Notes: generated by a model not told the origin, from the sequence alone. 49,136 nucleotides of DNA from Candidatus Cryosericum terrychapinii (GCF_003570925.1 NZ_QXIS01000012.1:1-49136), one strand, 5' to 3'; counted from the first letter of the stretch, positions 9,151-17,323 are shown. A program made the numbers and translations.

Positions 9151-9854
9151 TGAATCCCTCCAAGATAGAGCTGCTTGACCATATCATTCGACGCAAGGTC
9201 GTGAGCCGTGCCTTCAAGCGCAATGCGCCCTGTTACGAGGATGTAGGCCCGGTCGGCCACTTCAAGAGAACGCTTGGCGTTCTGCTCGACCAGGAGAACA
9301 GAGACCCCTGACTCCCTGAGATGCACCAGCGTTTCAAACACGGTCCCGATAATCTTCGGCGCGAGGCCCAATGACGGCTCGTCCAACAGCATCAGGCGCG
9401 GATTCGGCATGAGCCCGCGAGCCAGCGCCAGCATCTGTTGCTCACCGCCTGAAAGCGTGCCACCTGCCTGCCTGCGGCGTTCGGCAAGGATACTGAACAT
9501 GGTATACATGGCCTCGAGCCTGCTCTTCTGCTGGCTGCGCGGCATAGTGTATGCTGCCAGCAGCAGGTTCTCCTCTACCGTCAGGTCGGGGAAGATGTGT
9601 CGCCCCTCTGGAACATGGGAGATGCCGCATCGGACGACCTCGGCGGGCGACAGTCCATTGAGGAGCTTATCGTCAAACGTCACCGAACCCTTGCGTACCC
9701 GGATGAGTCCCGTGATGGTTCGCAGCAGGGTCGTCTTGCCGGCCCCGTTGGCACCGAGCACGGCGACAATTTCTCCCTTCTCGAGACTGATCGTGACATG
9801 ATTCAGGACATCGATGGGTCCATACCCCGAAACTACTTGATCAACTCGCAGCAT
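9147..9854 (-). CDS. livF: Liv-type ABC transporter ATP-binding protein (LivF)
   Basis: A 235-residue ATPase. Walker A is GANGAGKTT (about residues 35-43), the signature is LSGGEQQM, and Walker B with switch is LMLLDEPSLGLAP. The start at 9854 follows GGGGAGGAAATCC, which lies inside the end of livG; the two genes overlap by 14 bases. An alternative start five codons upstream lacks a site of its own. LivF forms the ATPase heterodimer with LivG. Confidence 0.93.
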   Translation of the reverse strand: MLRVDQVVSGYGPIDVLNHVTISLEKGEIVAVLGANGAGKTTLLRTITGLIRVRKGSVTFDDKLLNGLSPAEVVRCGISHVPEGRHIFPDLTVEENLLLAAYTMPRSQQKSRLEAMYTMFSILAERRRQAGGTLSGGEQQMLALARGLMPNPRLMLLDEPSLGLAPKIIGTVFETLVHLRESGVSVLLVEQNAKRSLEVADRAYILVTGRIALEGTAHDLASNDMVKQLYLGGIQ

Positions 9855-10587
9855 GGATTTCCTCCCCAAGGTACGCCTCGATCACACGCTTGTCCGCCGA
9901 GATCTGGGCGGGCGTTCCTTCGGCGATCTTCTCACCAAAGTCCATCACGGTGACTGAGTCCGAAATGTCCATCACCAGTTCCATATCGTGTTCAACAAGA
10001 AGGATGGTCGTTCCAGCGTCGCGCATTCTCTGAATAACACCTTTGAGCGTACCTTTCTCAGACGTCGGGATGCCCGCAGCAGGCTCGTCAAGCAAGATTA
10101 GCTTGGGGTTGCTGATGAAGGCACGCGCCAATTCCACTGTCTTGAGCGTACCATATGGCAGGACGGCAGCATACGTCGGAGAGAGCGAACTTAATCCAAA
10201 GAAGTCGAGGGTCTCGGCGAGCCGCTGTCGCGGTTCCCCAGACAGTCCAAGCAGCTCCGCCACAAACCGACTCTGCGTCTTGCTGTGCGCTCCGACGAGG
10301 ATGTTCTCCCGCACCGTCATGCTGGGGAAGATGCTGAGGTTCTGGAACGTACGGGTCACCCCGATCTCTGCAAGGCGATAGCGTGGCAAACCACGCAACT
10401 CCCTTCCAGCGAACTGGATGCCTCCCGTATAGGGCACGACCTGGAAGATAGCGTTGAACACGGTCGTCTTGCCCGCTCCATTGGGACCAATGAGCGCATG
10501 AATCTCGCCTTCCTCCACTGTCAGGTTAAGTCCCTTGACAGCGACGACTCCTCCAAACCGAACAGTCAGGTTTTCGATTGCCAGCAT
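9841..10587 (-). CDS. livG: Liv-type ABC transporter ATP-binding protein (LivG)
   Basis: A 248-residue ATPase with Walker A GPNGAGKTT and Walker B LILLDEPAAGIP. The helical-domain segment GVTRTFQNLSIFPSMTV is typical of LivG. The region that normally holds LSGGQ reads LPYGTLKTVELARA, which is the variant commonly seen in LivG proteins. It lies downstream of the binding-protein gene after a stable hairpin and overlaps livF by 14 bases. Confidence 0.93.
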   Translation of the reverse strand: MLAIENLTVRFGGVVAVKGLNLTVEEGEIHALIGPNGAGKTTVFNAIFQVVPYTGGIQFAGRELRGLPRYRLAEIGVTRTFQNLSIFPSMTVRENILVGAHSKTQSRFVAELLGLSGEPRQRLAETLDFFGLSSLSPTYAAVLPYGTLKTVELARAFISNPKLILLDEPAAGIPTSEKGTLKGVIQRMRDAGTTILLVEHDMELVMDISDSVTVMDFGEKIAEGTPAQISADKRVIEAYLGEEIHAAS

Positions 10588-10602
10588 GATATCCTCGCTT
10601 TG

Positions 10603-10649
10603 TGTCCGGGGGCCGAAGCCCCCGGACAGGATGCCACCACTTGGGTGGC
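10603..10649 (-). other. Intercistronic hairpins between the binding-protein gene and livG
   Basis: Two hairpins lie just beyond the binding-protein stop. The larger has a perfect 11-bp stem (10603-10613 with 10618-10628) whose minus-strand RNA loop is C(UUCG)G, an exceptionally stable tetraloop. The smaller pairs GCCACC at 10633-10638 with GGTGGC at 10644-10649. No T-run follows the large stem, so it is better read as an mRNA-end stabiliser or attenuator than as a full terminator. Confidence 0.7.
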
Positions 10650-10663
10650 CTGTTGCAGCAGTA

Positions 10664-12241
10664 CTACGGCTTCAGGACGCTGATCCAGTCGCTGACTTTG
10701 ACCAGTGCTCCCTTCTGAATTTGCATGAAGAACAGGGAGTACTTACCCGAATGTGCCGTCGGACTATAGCTGATATCTTTGGCGAGGACCCCTGACCAGC
10801 CGTCAAAGGTCTCTAGCGCCCACACCAGGGCTTCGCGTGTCGGATATGGTCCTGCCCTGCGCACAGCCTCCGTGAAGACTTCAGCGGCGACCCAGCCGGC
10901 ACACGCGTACGCATACAAGGCTTGGTTGCCGTTCGGGTAGTACTTGTTCCATATCGAGAAGAACTTCACGACGTCCGGGTTCTTGGCATCCGAGAAGTCT
11001 ACCCAGCCGGGTACGTAAACGCCCTCTGCGGCATCTGCTCCGGCAGTTGCAGCGATGCTAGCGGCGACATAGGAAAGGAGGATCTTCTGGGTAAGCCCAA
11101 GTGATTTCGCAGTCTTGACGGCGAGGCCGGCGGTTGCGACGGAGCTCGAATAGAAGATGAGAGCATCTGCGTTGCTAGCCTTGATCTTGAGCAGGTACGC
11201 AGTGAAATCGGTCTCGGTCACAGGGAAGGGCGATTCAAGAACAATGGTACCGCCGAACTTGGCGGCGCCCTGCTTGGTTCCCGACAACCACTCGTTGCCC
11301 GCCTGATCGTTGCTGTAGAGAACCGCGATGTTCTTAAGACCGAGCGTGGTGCTGGCATATTTCGCAAGGACCTGGCCCTCGTTGATGTAGTTGGGCTGAA
11401 CTGCAAACACGTATTGCTTGGCCGGAATCGACAGTGAGGACAGGCCGGATGCCTGGTAGATGAACGGCACCTTCTGCTCGTTCAGATAATCCACGACGGC
11501 AGCGCAGTCAGGACTACCAACACCTCCAACCACGGCAAACACTTTGTCCTCCGTGACAAACTTCTTGACAACGGTCACGGTGTTGGCCGGGTTGAACTGA
11601 TCGTCCACGACCTCAAGGCTGATCTTGCGCCCATTGACGCCGCCAGCGTCATTGACCATGTCGAAATAAGACTGCATGCCTTGCGAGAACGGAACGCCAA
11701 CCACGGCGTACGGTCCCGTCTGCACAGAGAACGAACCAATAAGAATCCGGTTCCCTGTGATCCCGGGGACCACGCCTGTCGTCGCGGACTTGATGGAAAT
11801 GGTCTTCGCCTGGGAATCATAGTAGACGGACAAACCAAAGGCCTCGCTGATGAGACGCACAGGCACCATGGTACGGCCCGCCTTGATGTAGGGAGCTGCT
11901 TCGAGCGACTTGGTGTCGGATCCAATAATAGCTTTCTTCGAACCGATCGTCAGGTTGACTTCGACGTCGCCAAGTTTGATCGTTACTGTGCGCGAAGCTG
12001 GAATCCATTCCACTGTGGCACCGTAGGTCTCCGCGATGAGACGAACAGGGACGAACGTACGTCCATTGATGATCTCGGGTGCAACATCCGAAGTGAGAGG
12101 AAGCCCGTTGAGAGCATATTGCTTGAACCCAACCTGCAGCACCATGAAGAAATCCTTGGTTTCGGCGCTGGCCGGCCGCACGCCCGCAAATAACCCGACG
12201 ACGAGGGCAATCGTAAGTGCTAGTGATAATACCTTCTTCAT
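10664..12241 (-). CDS. ABC substrate-binding protein (LivK-like) with N-terminal copper-amine-oxidase-like domain
   Basis: An exported protein of 525 residues. A signal peptide (MKKVLSLALTIALVVGLFAG, cleavage near PASA-E) is followed by about 120 residues with two copies of the FVPVRLI-E--GATVEW / MVPVRLISEAFGLSVYY pattern. This pattern defines the copper amine oxidase N1-like domain of Gram-positive surface proteins. From about residue 150 comes a full periplasmic-binding-protein type-I domain (ILIGSFSVQTGPYAVVG, VNDAGGVNGRKI). Ordinary LivK proteins have no such front domain. The start at 12241 is preceded by AGGAGG at a spacing of 7; ATG two codons earlier is too close. It is the substrate receptor of the adjacent importer, and the extra domain may tether it to the cell envelope. 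Confidence 0.9.
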   Translation of the reverse strand: MKKVLSLALTIALVVGLFAGVRPASAETKDFFMVLQVGFKQYALNGLPLTSDVAPEIINGRTFVPVRLIAETYGATVEWIPASRTVTIKLGDVEVNLTIGSKKAIIGSDTKSLEAAPYIKAGRTMVPVRLISEAFGLSVYYDSQAKTISIKSATTGVVPGITGNRILIGSFSVQTGPYAVVGVPFSQGMQSYFDMVNDAGGVNGRKISLEVVDDQFNPANTVTVVKKFVTEDKVFAVVGGVGSPDCAAVVDYLNEQKVPFIYQASGLSSLSIPAKQYVFAVQPNYINEGQVLAKYASTTLGLKNIAVLYSNDQAGNEWLSGTKQGAAKFGGTIVLESPFPVTETDFTAYLLKIKASNADALIFYSSSVATAGLAVKTAKSLGLTQKILLSYVAASIAATAGADAAEGVYVPGWVDFSDAKNPDVVKFFSIWNKYYPNGNQALYAYACAGWVAAEVFTEAVRRAGPYPTREALVWALETFDGWSGVLAKDISYSPTAHSGKYSLFFMQIQKGALVKVSDWISVLKP

Positions 12242-12281
12242 TGTCATGCCTCCTGTTCCGTAAGAATGAGACGCCACACAT

Positions 12282-13652
12282 TCAGTCGTTCTGTCTACCG
12301 GACGCGGCCACTCTATGGGCCGTGTTCGCTCGCCCGCGTCTGCCAGTCAGTTTCACCCCCTTGCGTTGATCGTTGTCAGCTTTCGAAGCCGCCCGACGGA
12401 CCGCTCCTTCAAGTCCGTGCAGAACAAGTCGTACAGAACTTGTGAGCGCAGCAGGTGACACCTCGGCATCGAGATGGTCACTCCACAGAACCCACCGCAA
12501 ACCCAACCAGTGACCCACGCCCATAAGAGCAAGCGCGGTGATCTCAGGATTGCCCGGCCGAATCTCGCCCGCCACCATGGCTCGCTCCAGCACAATCGTG
12601 TATGGTTCGGACAGCCGCGTGTAATACCATCTGCCGAGGTCTTTGTCGACAAACTCCGCCTCGCGGACGACACGATATGAGTCCCTATGCTCCCGAATGT
12701 AGTTGCAGAAGGACTCAAGTGCCGCCACCTCGATGATGCGCCTGTCACTGAGGCCCCGCACCGCCTGGGCCGTGTGGCGCCGAAGGCCCTCGTTGACTTC
12801 GACGACCAGTCGTGACAGCAGCTCCAGCTTGGACTCAAAGTACAGGTAAGTCGTCCCGGGCGCAACCCCCGCAGCCCGGGCAATGCTGTAGATATCGGCA
12901 TTCCAGTAGCCCTGATCACCAAAGATGTGCTCCGCAGCTGTCAACAGGTTCTTCTGGGTACGCTCGCCTTTCGACAGGCGCACTTCGGGTTCCCGCCGAG
13001 GGGAAACTTCGGGAAGCCGCACGAGACCTTCCGGGGCGTCGCCACGCGCGTCTATGCCATACAGTGCGAAATCCACCAACTGCGTGCAGAACCCGTCGAC
13101 CGTGAACAGGCTTTCCCACAGCGTCTTTTTGACTGCCACCAGATATACCGATGCGAGAAGGTAATAGCCTACGTCGTCGAGATCGAACTCCGCAGGCACC
13201 AGCCCACGTAGCTGGTCATGCACGATAGCCACAACCCGGGAGTAGAAATCACGGACAAAGGCATATCCGTTGAACTCGGTCTCCGTGAAAACTCTGTACA
13301 GGCGGGTATCGCGCCCGACTACCTCCAGAATCGTCGAGTAGAACGCCCGAAGCTTCGCTTCCAAGCCCTCTGCTCGTTCCATCCCAACCGACAACGCCCC
13401 GGTGAAATCCTCCGAGAACGTCTCGAGGACTGCGAACAGTACTCCTTCCTTGGACTTGAAGTGACGGTAGAAAGCTGAGTTCGAGATGCCGACGTCGCGA
13501 GCTATCATCGCCACAGAGGTCTGCGAGTAGCCGTGGATAAAGAATAGCTTCAGCGCCGACTCGACGATCCGCTCGGACGTCGAGAGTGTCGTCGACGCCG
13601 AGGGTTTTGGCGACTTCACGGCTGTGATCTGTGTGCGATGCTCAACCATCAC
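12282..13652 (-). CDS. Double TetR-family regulator (two complete TetR units in one chain)
   Basis: A 456-residue protein, about twice the usual TetR length. The first unit starts near residue 27 with the helix-turn-helix RIVESALKLFFIHGYSQTS and ISNSAFYRHFKSKE. A second, distinct unit begins near residue 230 with NLLTAAEHIFGDQGYWNAD and VAPGTTYLYFESKLELL, and is followed by its own helical ligand domain. The chain could act as an intramolecular dimer. The start is GTG at 13652 (AGGAG nine bases upstream) or ATG at 13649. It lies between the hydrolase (3-bp gap) and the binding protein, and probably senses a CoA-ester or the acid handled by this operon. The C-terminus is basic and low in complexity. 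Confidence 0.88.
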   Translation of the reverse strand: MMVEHRTQITAVKSPKPSASTTLSTSERIVESALKLFFIHGYSQTSVAMIARDVGISNSAFYRHFKSKEGVLFAVLETFSEDFTGALSVGMERAEGLEAKLRAFYSTILEVVGRDTRLYRVFTETEFNGYAFVRDFYSRVVAIVHDQLRGLVPAEFDLDDVGYYLLASVYLVAVKKTLWESLFTVDGFCTQLVDFALYGIDARGDAPEGLVRLPEVSPRREPEVRLSKGERTQKNLLTAAEHIFGDQGYWNADIYSIARAAGVAPGTTYLYFESKLELLSRLVVEVNEGLRRHTAQAVRGLSDRRIIEVAALESFCNYIREHRDSYRVVREAEFVDKDLGRWYYTRLSEPYTIVLERAMVAGEIRPGNPEITALALMGVGHWLGLRWVLWSDHLDAEVSPAALTSSVRLVLHGLEGAVRRAASKADNDQRKGVKLTGRRGRANTAHRVAASGRQND

Positions 13653-13655
13653 TCT

Positions 13656-14414
13656 CTATAGCTCCTTCTCGAGGGTCGCACCGAACTGCTCCGGTCCCAC
13701 GAGCATCGGAACGTGCACCTGCCCTCCCATAATAACGAGCTTGCCATGCACAGCCGTGACGGTTGGACGGATCCAGTCGACTGGTACAACGCTGTCCCGG
13801 TCACCATGGAGGAACGTGATCGGCATGGAAAGAGTACCAAGCTGCGTAGACATCCGTACACCTGCCAGTGAATCGGCCATTTCCGTATAGCCCTGAGGAA
13901 CACACCGGACTGCATCGGCAACGAGTTCGTCCACGATGTCATCTGCAAGGCCGAACGGCTCATTGTTCTTGCGCGTCATCGCCTCGATGAGGGGGGGATT
14001 CAGCGTCAGCATCAGAAACGAGGCCCGCATCTGATCCGTCATGGGATAACCATCCGCAGGTCCGCAGCCAATCAGCACCATCTTGGAGAACTGTGCTCCC
14101 TTGAGCGCAGCCATCAGACCGATGACGGCACCCATGGAGTGGCCGACATAGATGGCTGGCTCAAGCTTCCAGTACCGCTGCCAGGCAATCAGCGCATCGG
14201 CGCAGTGTTCCACGGTCGTGGGCGGGACATTATCCGACTTGCCGAATCCCGGGAAGTCGATAAACACATTCTTCCGATCAAGCGGAAGAAAAGGCATCAT
14301 GAGCCGCCATGAGTTGGTGGAAGCCAGATTCCCGTGTCCAAAGATGACCGTCTTGCTGCCGTCTCCCAACCGCTCGGAGAAGATCCGTCTTCCCTCAAAT
14401 GGTGCATACGCCAT
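13656..14414 (-). CDS. Alpha/beta hydrolase fold protein
   Basis: A 252-residue alpha/beta hydrolase. The nucleophile elbow is GHSMGA, the acid is likely in HGDRDSVVP, and a His near the end (GGQVHVPM) completes the triad. Upstream, FGHGNLASTNSW supplies the oxyanion-hole HGN. The start at 14414 follows GGGGAGGTTCGAG. It is sandwiched between the two condensing-enzyme genes and the TetR gene, so it probably hydrolyses an ester, lactone or beta-diketone in the same pathway. The substrate is not inferable; meta-cleavage-product hydrolases and enol-lactonases share this profile. Confidence 0.85.
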   Translation of the reverse strand: MAYAPFEGRRIFSERLGDGSKTVIFGHGNLASTNSWRLMMPFLPLDRKNVFIDFPGFGKSDNVPPTTVEHCADALIAWQRYWKLEPAIYVGHSMGAVIGLMAALKGAQFSKMVLIGCGPADGYPMTDQMRASFLMLTLNPPLIEAMTRKNNEPFGLADDIVDELVADAVRCVPQGYTEMADSLAGVRMSTQLGTLSMPITFLHGDRDSVVPVDWIRPTVTAVHGKLVIMGGQVHVPMLVGPEQFGATLEKEL

Positions 14415-14426
14415 CTCGAACCTCCC

Positions 14427-15416
14427 CTACAGCCAGCGCATGGCATAGCACGCCATGGCATATCCTCCGCCAGAGGCGGTCATGACAACAACGTCGCCGC
14501 TATGGATGAGGTCCTGCTCGAGTGCGTCGTGCAGAGCCATCGGGACGCAGGCTGAGCCCGTGTAGCCGAACTTCTCCATAACGGTGTGCGTCTTGGTCAT
14601 CGGCAGACCCAGCGTGTTCATGACCCCTTCAATGGTGTTCCTGCGAACCTGCGTGAACAGCAACATGTCAGCGTCCTGCGGTGTCAGGCTGGCCTGTGCC
14701 AGTGTCTCCCGCACCAAGCGGGGCCAATGGACCGAGTTGACATCCGGGAACCTCTTGTTCTGATTGTACCGCACTTTGTGTTCCTGGTTCGCCACTGACT
14801 CGGCCGTCGGCAGTCTAGCTGACCCTAGATTAACGCTCAGGTAGTCCCAGTAGTACCCGTCAGCGTAGAGCATTGACCCGAGATACCCGCCCGTCTCGGA
14901 CTCATCTTCGACGAGCACAGCAGCGCCAGCACCGTCAGAGAACGTTGGGGCCGTGACCTTGTCTTGCCAGTTGAGGAACCGCGTCATGGCGTAGGTGCCG
15001 ATGACAAGTGCCTTGTGGAAGTGCTGGTCCGCCATGATGTACTTGGTGGCCGTGTTGAGCGCAGTGACCCAACCGGCACATGCGACGTTCGTGTCGAACA
15101 AACCTGCGTTCTTCGCCAGCAGACGGTGCTGTACGATCGATGCAGTACACGGGGAGATGTAGTCAGGCGTATCGGTGCTGACAATGATGAGGTCCAGCTC
15201 TGAGGGCTTGACGCCGGCATTCTTCAGTGCCTGCATCCCTGCATAGACGGCGAGATCCGATGCTTCCTCATCGTCTGCCATGATCTTCTTGACCTTGATG
15301 CCGCCGGTCAAAATCTGTTGCGTCAGGTCCAGTTTCAGCATTGCACCGACCTCCTCGGTCGGCATGGAACGTGTCGGCGTGTAGATGCCCGTACCGGCGA
15401 TACGTACTGTCCTCAT
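14427..15416 (-). CDS. KASIII-like condensing enzyme, paralogue 1 (noncanonical active site)
   Basis: A 329-residue member of the 3-oxoacyl-ACP synthase III/HMG-CoA synthase superfamily. The nucleophilic Cys is C113 in NVACAGW. The two other FabH catalytic residues are replaced: the PHQAN His region reads LLFTQVRRN (His to Thr) and the GNTSAAS Asn region reads FGYTGSACVPMAL (Asn to Tyr). It therefore should not be a standard FabH; acyl transfer or condensation without decarboxylation is more likely. The start at 15416 is 24 bp after the end of paralogue 2. The shared substitutions suggest that the two work as a pair, perhaps as a heterodimer. Confidence 0.85.
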   Translation of the reverse strand: MRTVRIAGTGIYTPTRSMPTEEVGAMLKLDLTQQILTGGIKVKKIMADDEEASDLAVYAGMQALKNAGVKPSELDLIIVSTDTPDYISPCTASIVQHRLLAKNAGLFDTNVACAGWVTALNTATKYIMADQHFHKALVIGTYAMTRFLNWQDKVTAPTFSDGAGAAVLVEDESETGGYLGSMLYADGYYWDYLSVNLGSARLPTAESVANQEHKVRYNQNKRFPDVNSVHWPRLVRETLAQASLTPQDADMLLFTQVRRNTIEGVMNTLGLPMTKTHTVMEKFGYTGSACVPMALHDALEQDLIHSGDVVVMTASGGGYAMACYAMRWL

Positions 15417-15440
15417 GTAACCGCTCCCTGTCCTGATCGA

Positions 15441-16415
15441 CTACAGACGGAGCGCGACTGCGCCCATCGCCTGCCCTGCGCCCGATGCCACCAGCACGAC
15501 CAAGTCTCCGGGCTTCACCTTGCCCTGCTTGCGAGCATCATACAATGCCATTGGAATGCAGGCTGAACCGGTGTAACCATACCTGTCCATGATCCAGTGC
15601 GACTTTGACTCTGGGATGCCCAGAATCTCCAGCACTTTCTTGATGACTGCAAGGTTGATCTGAGTGAACAGGATCAGATCGATAGCATCCAGAGGCTCAC
15701 CGACCTTCTCCATAAGGCTCTTCACCAATCCCGGCCACGCAACCAGGTTGGGATTCTCGTCGTATTTCTTGAGGATGCGCAGCTTGTGCAGTCCCTTGGC
15801 CAGTGTATCGTCGTTGATGGGATACTTGGTTCCCCCGCCAAACACACCCAGATAGTCATGATAGGTGCCGTCGGCGATGAACTTCGACGCCATGAGACTC
15901 TCGCCTGTGTTCTCGATGATAAAGGCTGCCGCACCATCGGCAAAGAGAGACGCGGTGTACTTGTCATCCTTGTCCACATACTTCGTCATTCCATATTCGC
16001 CAATCAGCAGCGCATACTTGAAGTCCGAGTGAGACCTGAACCATGAGTCCACTGTCACGAGAGCAGTAACAAACGACGCACAGGAAGCCGACAGATCGAA
16101 GATCATGGCATTGATAGCACCAAGCTTGCCTTGGACGACAAGCGACGTCGGTGGTGAGATGTACTCGTGGGTGTCGGATGCGACGACGACCATCGAAAGG
16201 TCCTTTGCCGTAATCCCGGCTTCTGCCATCGCCTCCTGGGCGGCGGGAAGACAGAGGTCAACCACGGACTCGTCGTCAGCAAGCCAATGACGCTCCTTCT
16301 GTCCAACTATTCCCTCGAGGAATCCACTCAGATCTTCTTTGAAGTACTCGCTGAAGTACTCGTTCGTCAGAACTTTGTCCGGAACCTTCAGTCCCATTCC
16401 CACAATGTGCGACAT
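15441..16415 (-). CDS. KASIII-like condensing enzyme, paralogue 2 (noncanonical active site)
   Basis: A 324-residue protein, first gene of the long operon. The start at 16415 is set by GGAGG five bases upstream; an ATG four codons earlier overlaps that site. The nucleophile is C112 in SASCASF. As in paralogue 1, the His position reads ILFTQINLA and the Asn position reads YGYTGSACIPMAL, so both auxiliary catalytic residues are missing. Overall fold blocks (SDTHEYISPPTS, LFADGAAAFIIE) are intact, so the gene is not simply decaying. A role in handling beta-ketoacyl thioesters with the downstream thiolase is inference. Confidence 0.85.
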   Translation of the reverse strand: MSHIVGMGLKVPDKVLTNEYFSEYFKEDLSGFLEGIVGQKERHWLADDESVVDLCLPAAQEAMAEAGITAKDLSMVVVASDTHEYISPPTSLVVQGKLGAINAMIFDLSASCASFVTALVTVDSWFRSHSDFKYALLIGEYGMTKYVDKDDKYTASLFADGAAAFIIENTGESLMASKFIADGTYHDYLGVFGGGTKYPINDDTLAKGLHKLRILKKYDENPNLVAWPGLVKSLMEKVGEPLDAIDLILFTQINLAVIKKVLEILGIPESKSHWIMDRYGYTGSACIPMALYDARKQGKVKPGDLVVLVASGAGQAMGAVALRL

Positions 16416-16468
16416 TCCCGCCTCCATTTCAACAAAATGCCGAGCACAAAAACTGAATCACCTCTCAC

Positions 16469-16503
16469 TGAATGCAGTATTCATGAACCCAATTCTTTGT
16501 CAA
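16469..16503 (-). promoter_or_regulatory. Promoter of the condensing-enzyme/Liv operon with overlapping dyad
   Basis: On the minus strand TTGACA (16503-16498) is followed after 16 bp by AATACT (16481-16476). A 15-bp dyad, TGAAT-N5-ATTCA at 16469-16483, covers the -10 element. The position fits a repressor operator, and the TetR-like gene three genes downstream is the natural candidate. The predicted transcript starts about 55 bases before the first gene. Confidence 0.6.
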
Positions 16504-16615
16504 TACCCCCTCCAGTTCCACCGACCACAAGCGCTGTCCCATGCGGCATTGCCATTCTTTCGACCGTGCATGCGCAGCCCCTTCAGAACCTGCGACTACC
16601 GGACTTCCCCGGCAA

Positions 16616-16645
16616 CGAAAAAGGCGCCGGCTTTCCCGGCGCCTT
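16616..16645 (-). terminator. Intrinsic terminator of the bacterioferritin-like gene
   Basis: A perfect 10-bp G+C-rich stem (AAGGCGCCGG at 16621-16630 with 16636-16645) and a 5-base loop are followed on the minus strand by a TTTTT run. It lies 24 bp after the ferritin-like stop codon. Confidence 0.9.
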
Positions 16646-16669
16646 GTGTCACGTACTGTGGTTAATCTG

Positions 16670-17089
16670 TTATATCTCTTCCAGCAGGCTCTGGAAAGTG
16701 TCGAGGTGTCCTTCCTCGTCCCCCAGGATCTCGGTGAAGAGATGTGCCGTCGTGAGGTCTCCCTCCTTGGTGGCCAAGGCGATGATCTCCTTGTACATCT
16801 TGACCGTTTTCTCCTCGGCCTTCATATCCGCGGTCAGCATCTCTTTGAGTGACGATCCCACAGTGATGGGTGCAGGGTTCGTCGTCGGAGTCCCTCCGAG
16901 GTAGAAGAGCCGTTCGGCAATTGCCTCGGCGTGTTTCATCTCCTCGATACCTACCTTCTCGAACTCATCTTTGACCGCGAAGTGTTTCACACCCTTCCAC
17001 TGCACGTGCTGCCACATATACTGGAGCGAGACCTGCAGTTCGCCGGCAATCGCGTCGTTCAGCATACCGAGCAACTTCTTGGATGCCAT
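16670..17089 (-). CDS. bfr: Bacterioferritin-like iron storage protein
   Basis: A 139-residue four-helix protein of the bacterioferritin/ferritin-like family. Ferroxidase ligands are visible in ELQVSLQY, in EEMKHAE (Glu, and His three residues on) and in GDEEGH. The Met of EEMKHA aligns with the haem-ligand Met52 of E. coli Bfr. It is shorter than the usual 155-160 residues, mainly at the ends. The start at 17089 follows AAAGGAACAACG; an in-frame extension to 17197 is arginine-rich and unsupported. The gene is monocistronic with its own promoter and terminator. It probably stores iron or detoxifies peroxide, supporting the many Fe-S enzymes nearby. Confidence 0.88.
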   Translation of the reverse strand: MASKKLLGMLNDAIAGELQVSLQYMWQHVQWKGVKHFAVKDEFEKVGIEEMKHAEAIAERLFYLGGTPTTNPAPITVGSSLKEMLTADMKAEEKTVKMYKEIIALATKEGDLTTAHLFTEILGDEEGHLDTFQSLLEEI

Positions 17090-17225
17090 CGTTGTTCCTT
17101 TCGGCAGCTCGCCGGATGCTTTCCAGGCACCTCGGTGCCGCCTGCCAGTAGACCGCCTCTTAGCCGGCAGTCCACTCCTGAGTCTGAATGTGACCAATGT
17201 CTCTGCCTACTATATACGCTATCAA

Positions 17226-17255
17226 ACTATACCACATAACGCTGGAAGATGTCAA
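17226..17255 (-). promoter_or_regulatory. Promoter of the bacterioferritin-like gene
   Basis: Minus-strand TTGACA (17255-17250) and TATAGT (17231-17226) are separated by 18 bp, close to the sigma-70 consensus. The predicted leader to the start at 17089 is about 130 bases. Confidence 0.7.
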
Positions 17256-17270
17256 CCCGAGTGGGCATAC

Positions 17271-17300
17271 AAAAAGGGCAGAGCGCTGCCGCTCCGCCCT
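17271..17300 (-). terminator. Intrinsic terminator of the aspS-to-ylqD operon
   Basis: An 11-bp stem with one G-U pair (17275-17285 with 17290-17300) and a 4-base loop are followed on the minus strand by TTTTT. It lies 23 bp beyond the ylqD stop. Confidence 0.9.
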
Positions 17301-17323
17301 GAGTCGTGTACCGTAGTGAGCTC

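Noticed and set aside
13656-16415. OleABCD olefin synthesis cluster
   Set aside because: A condensing enzyme and an alpha/beta hydrolase are present, but no OleC-type AMP ligase is present and the condensing enzymes lack the OleA His and Asn residues.
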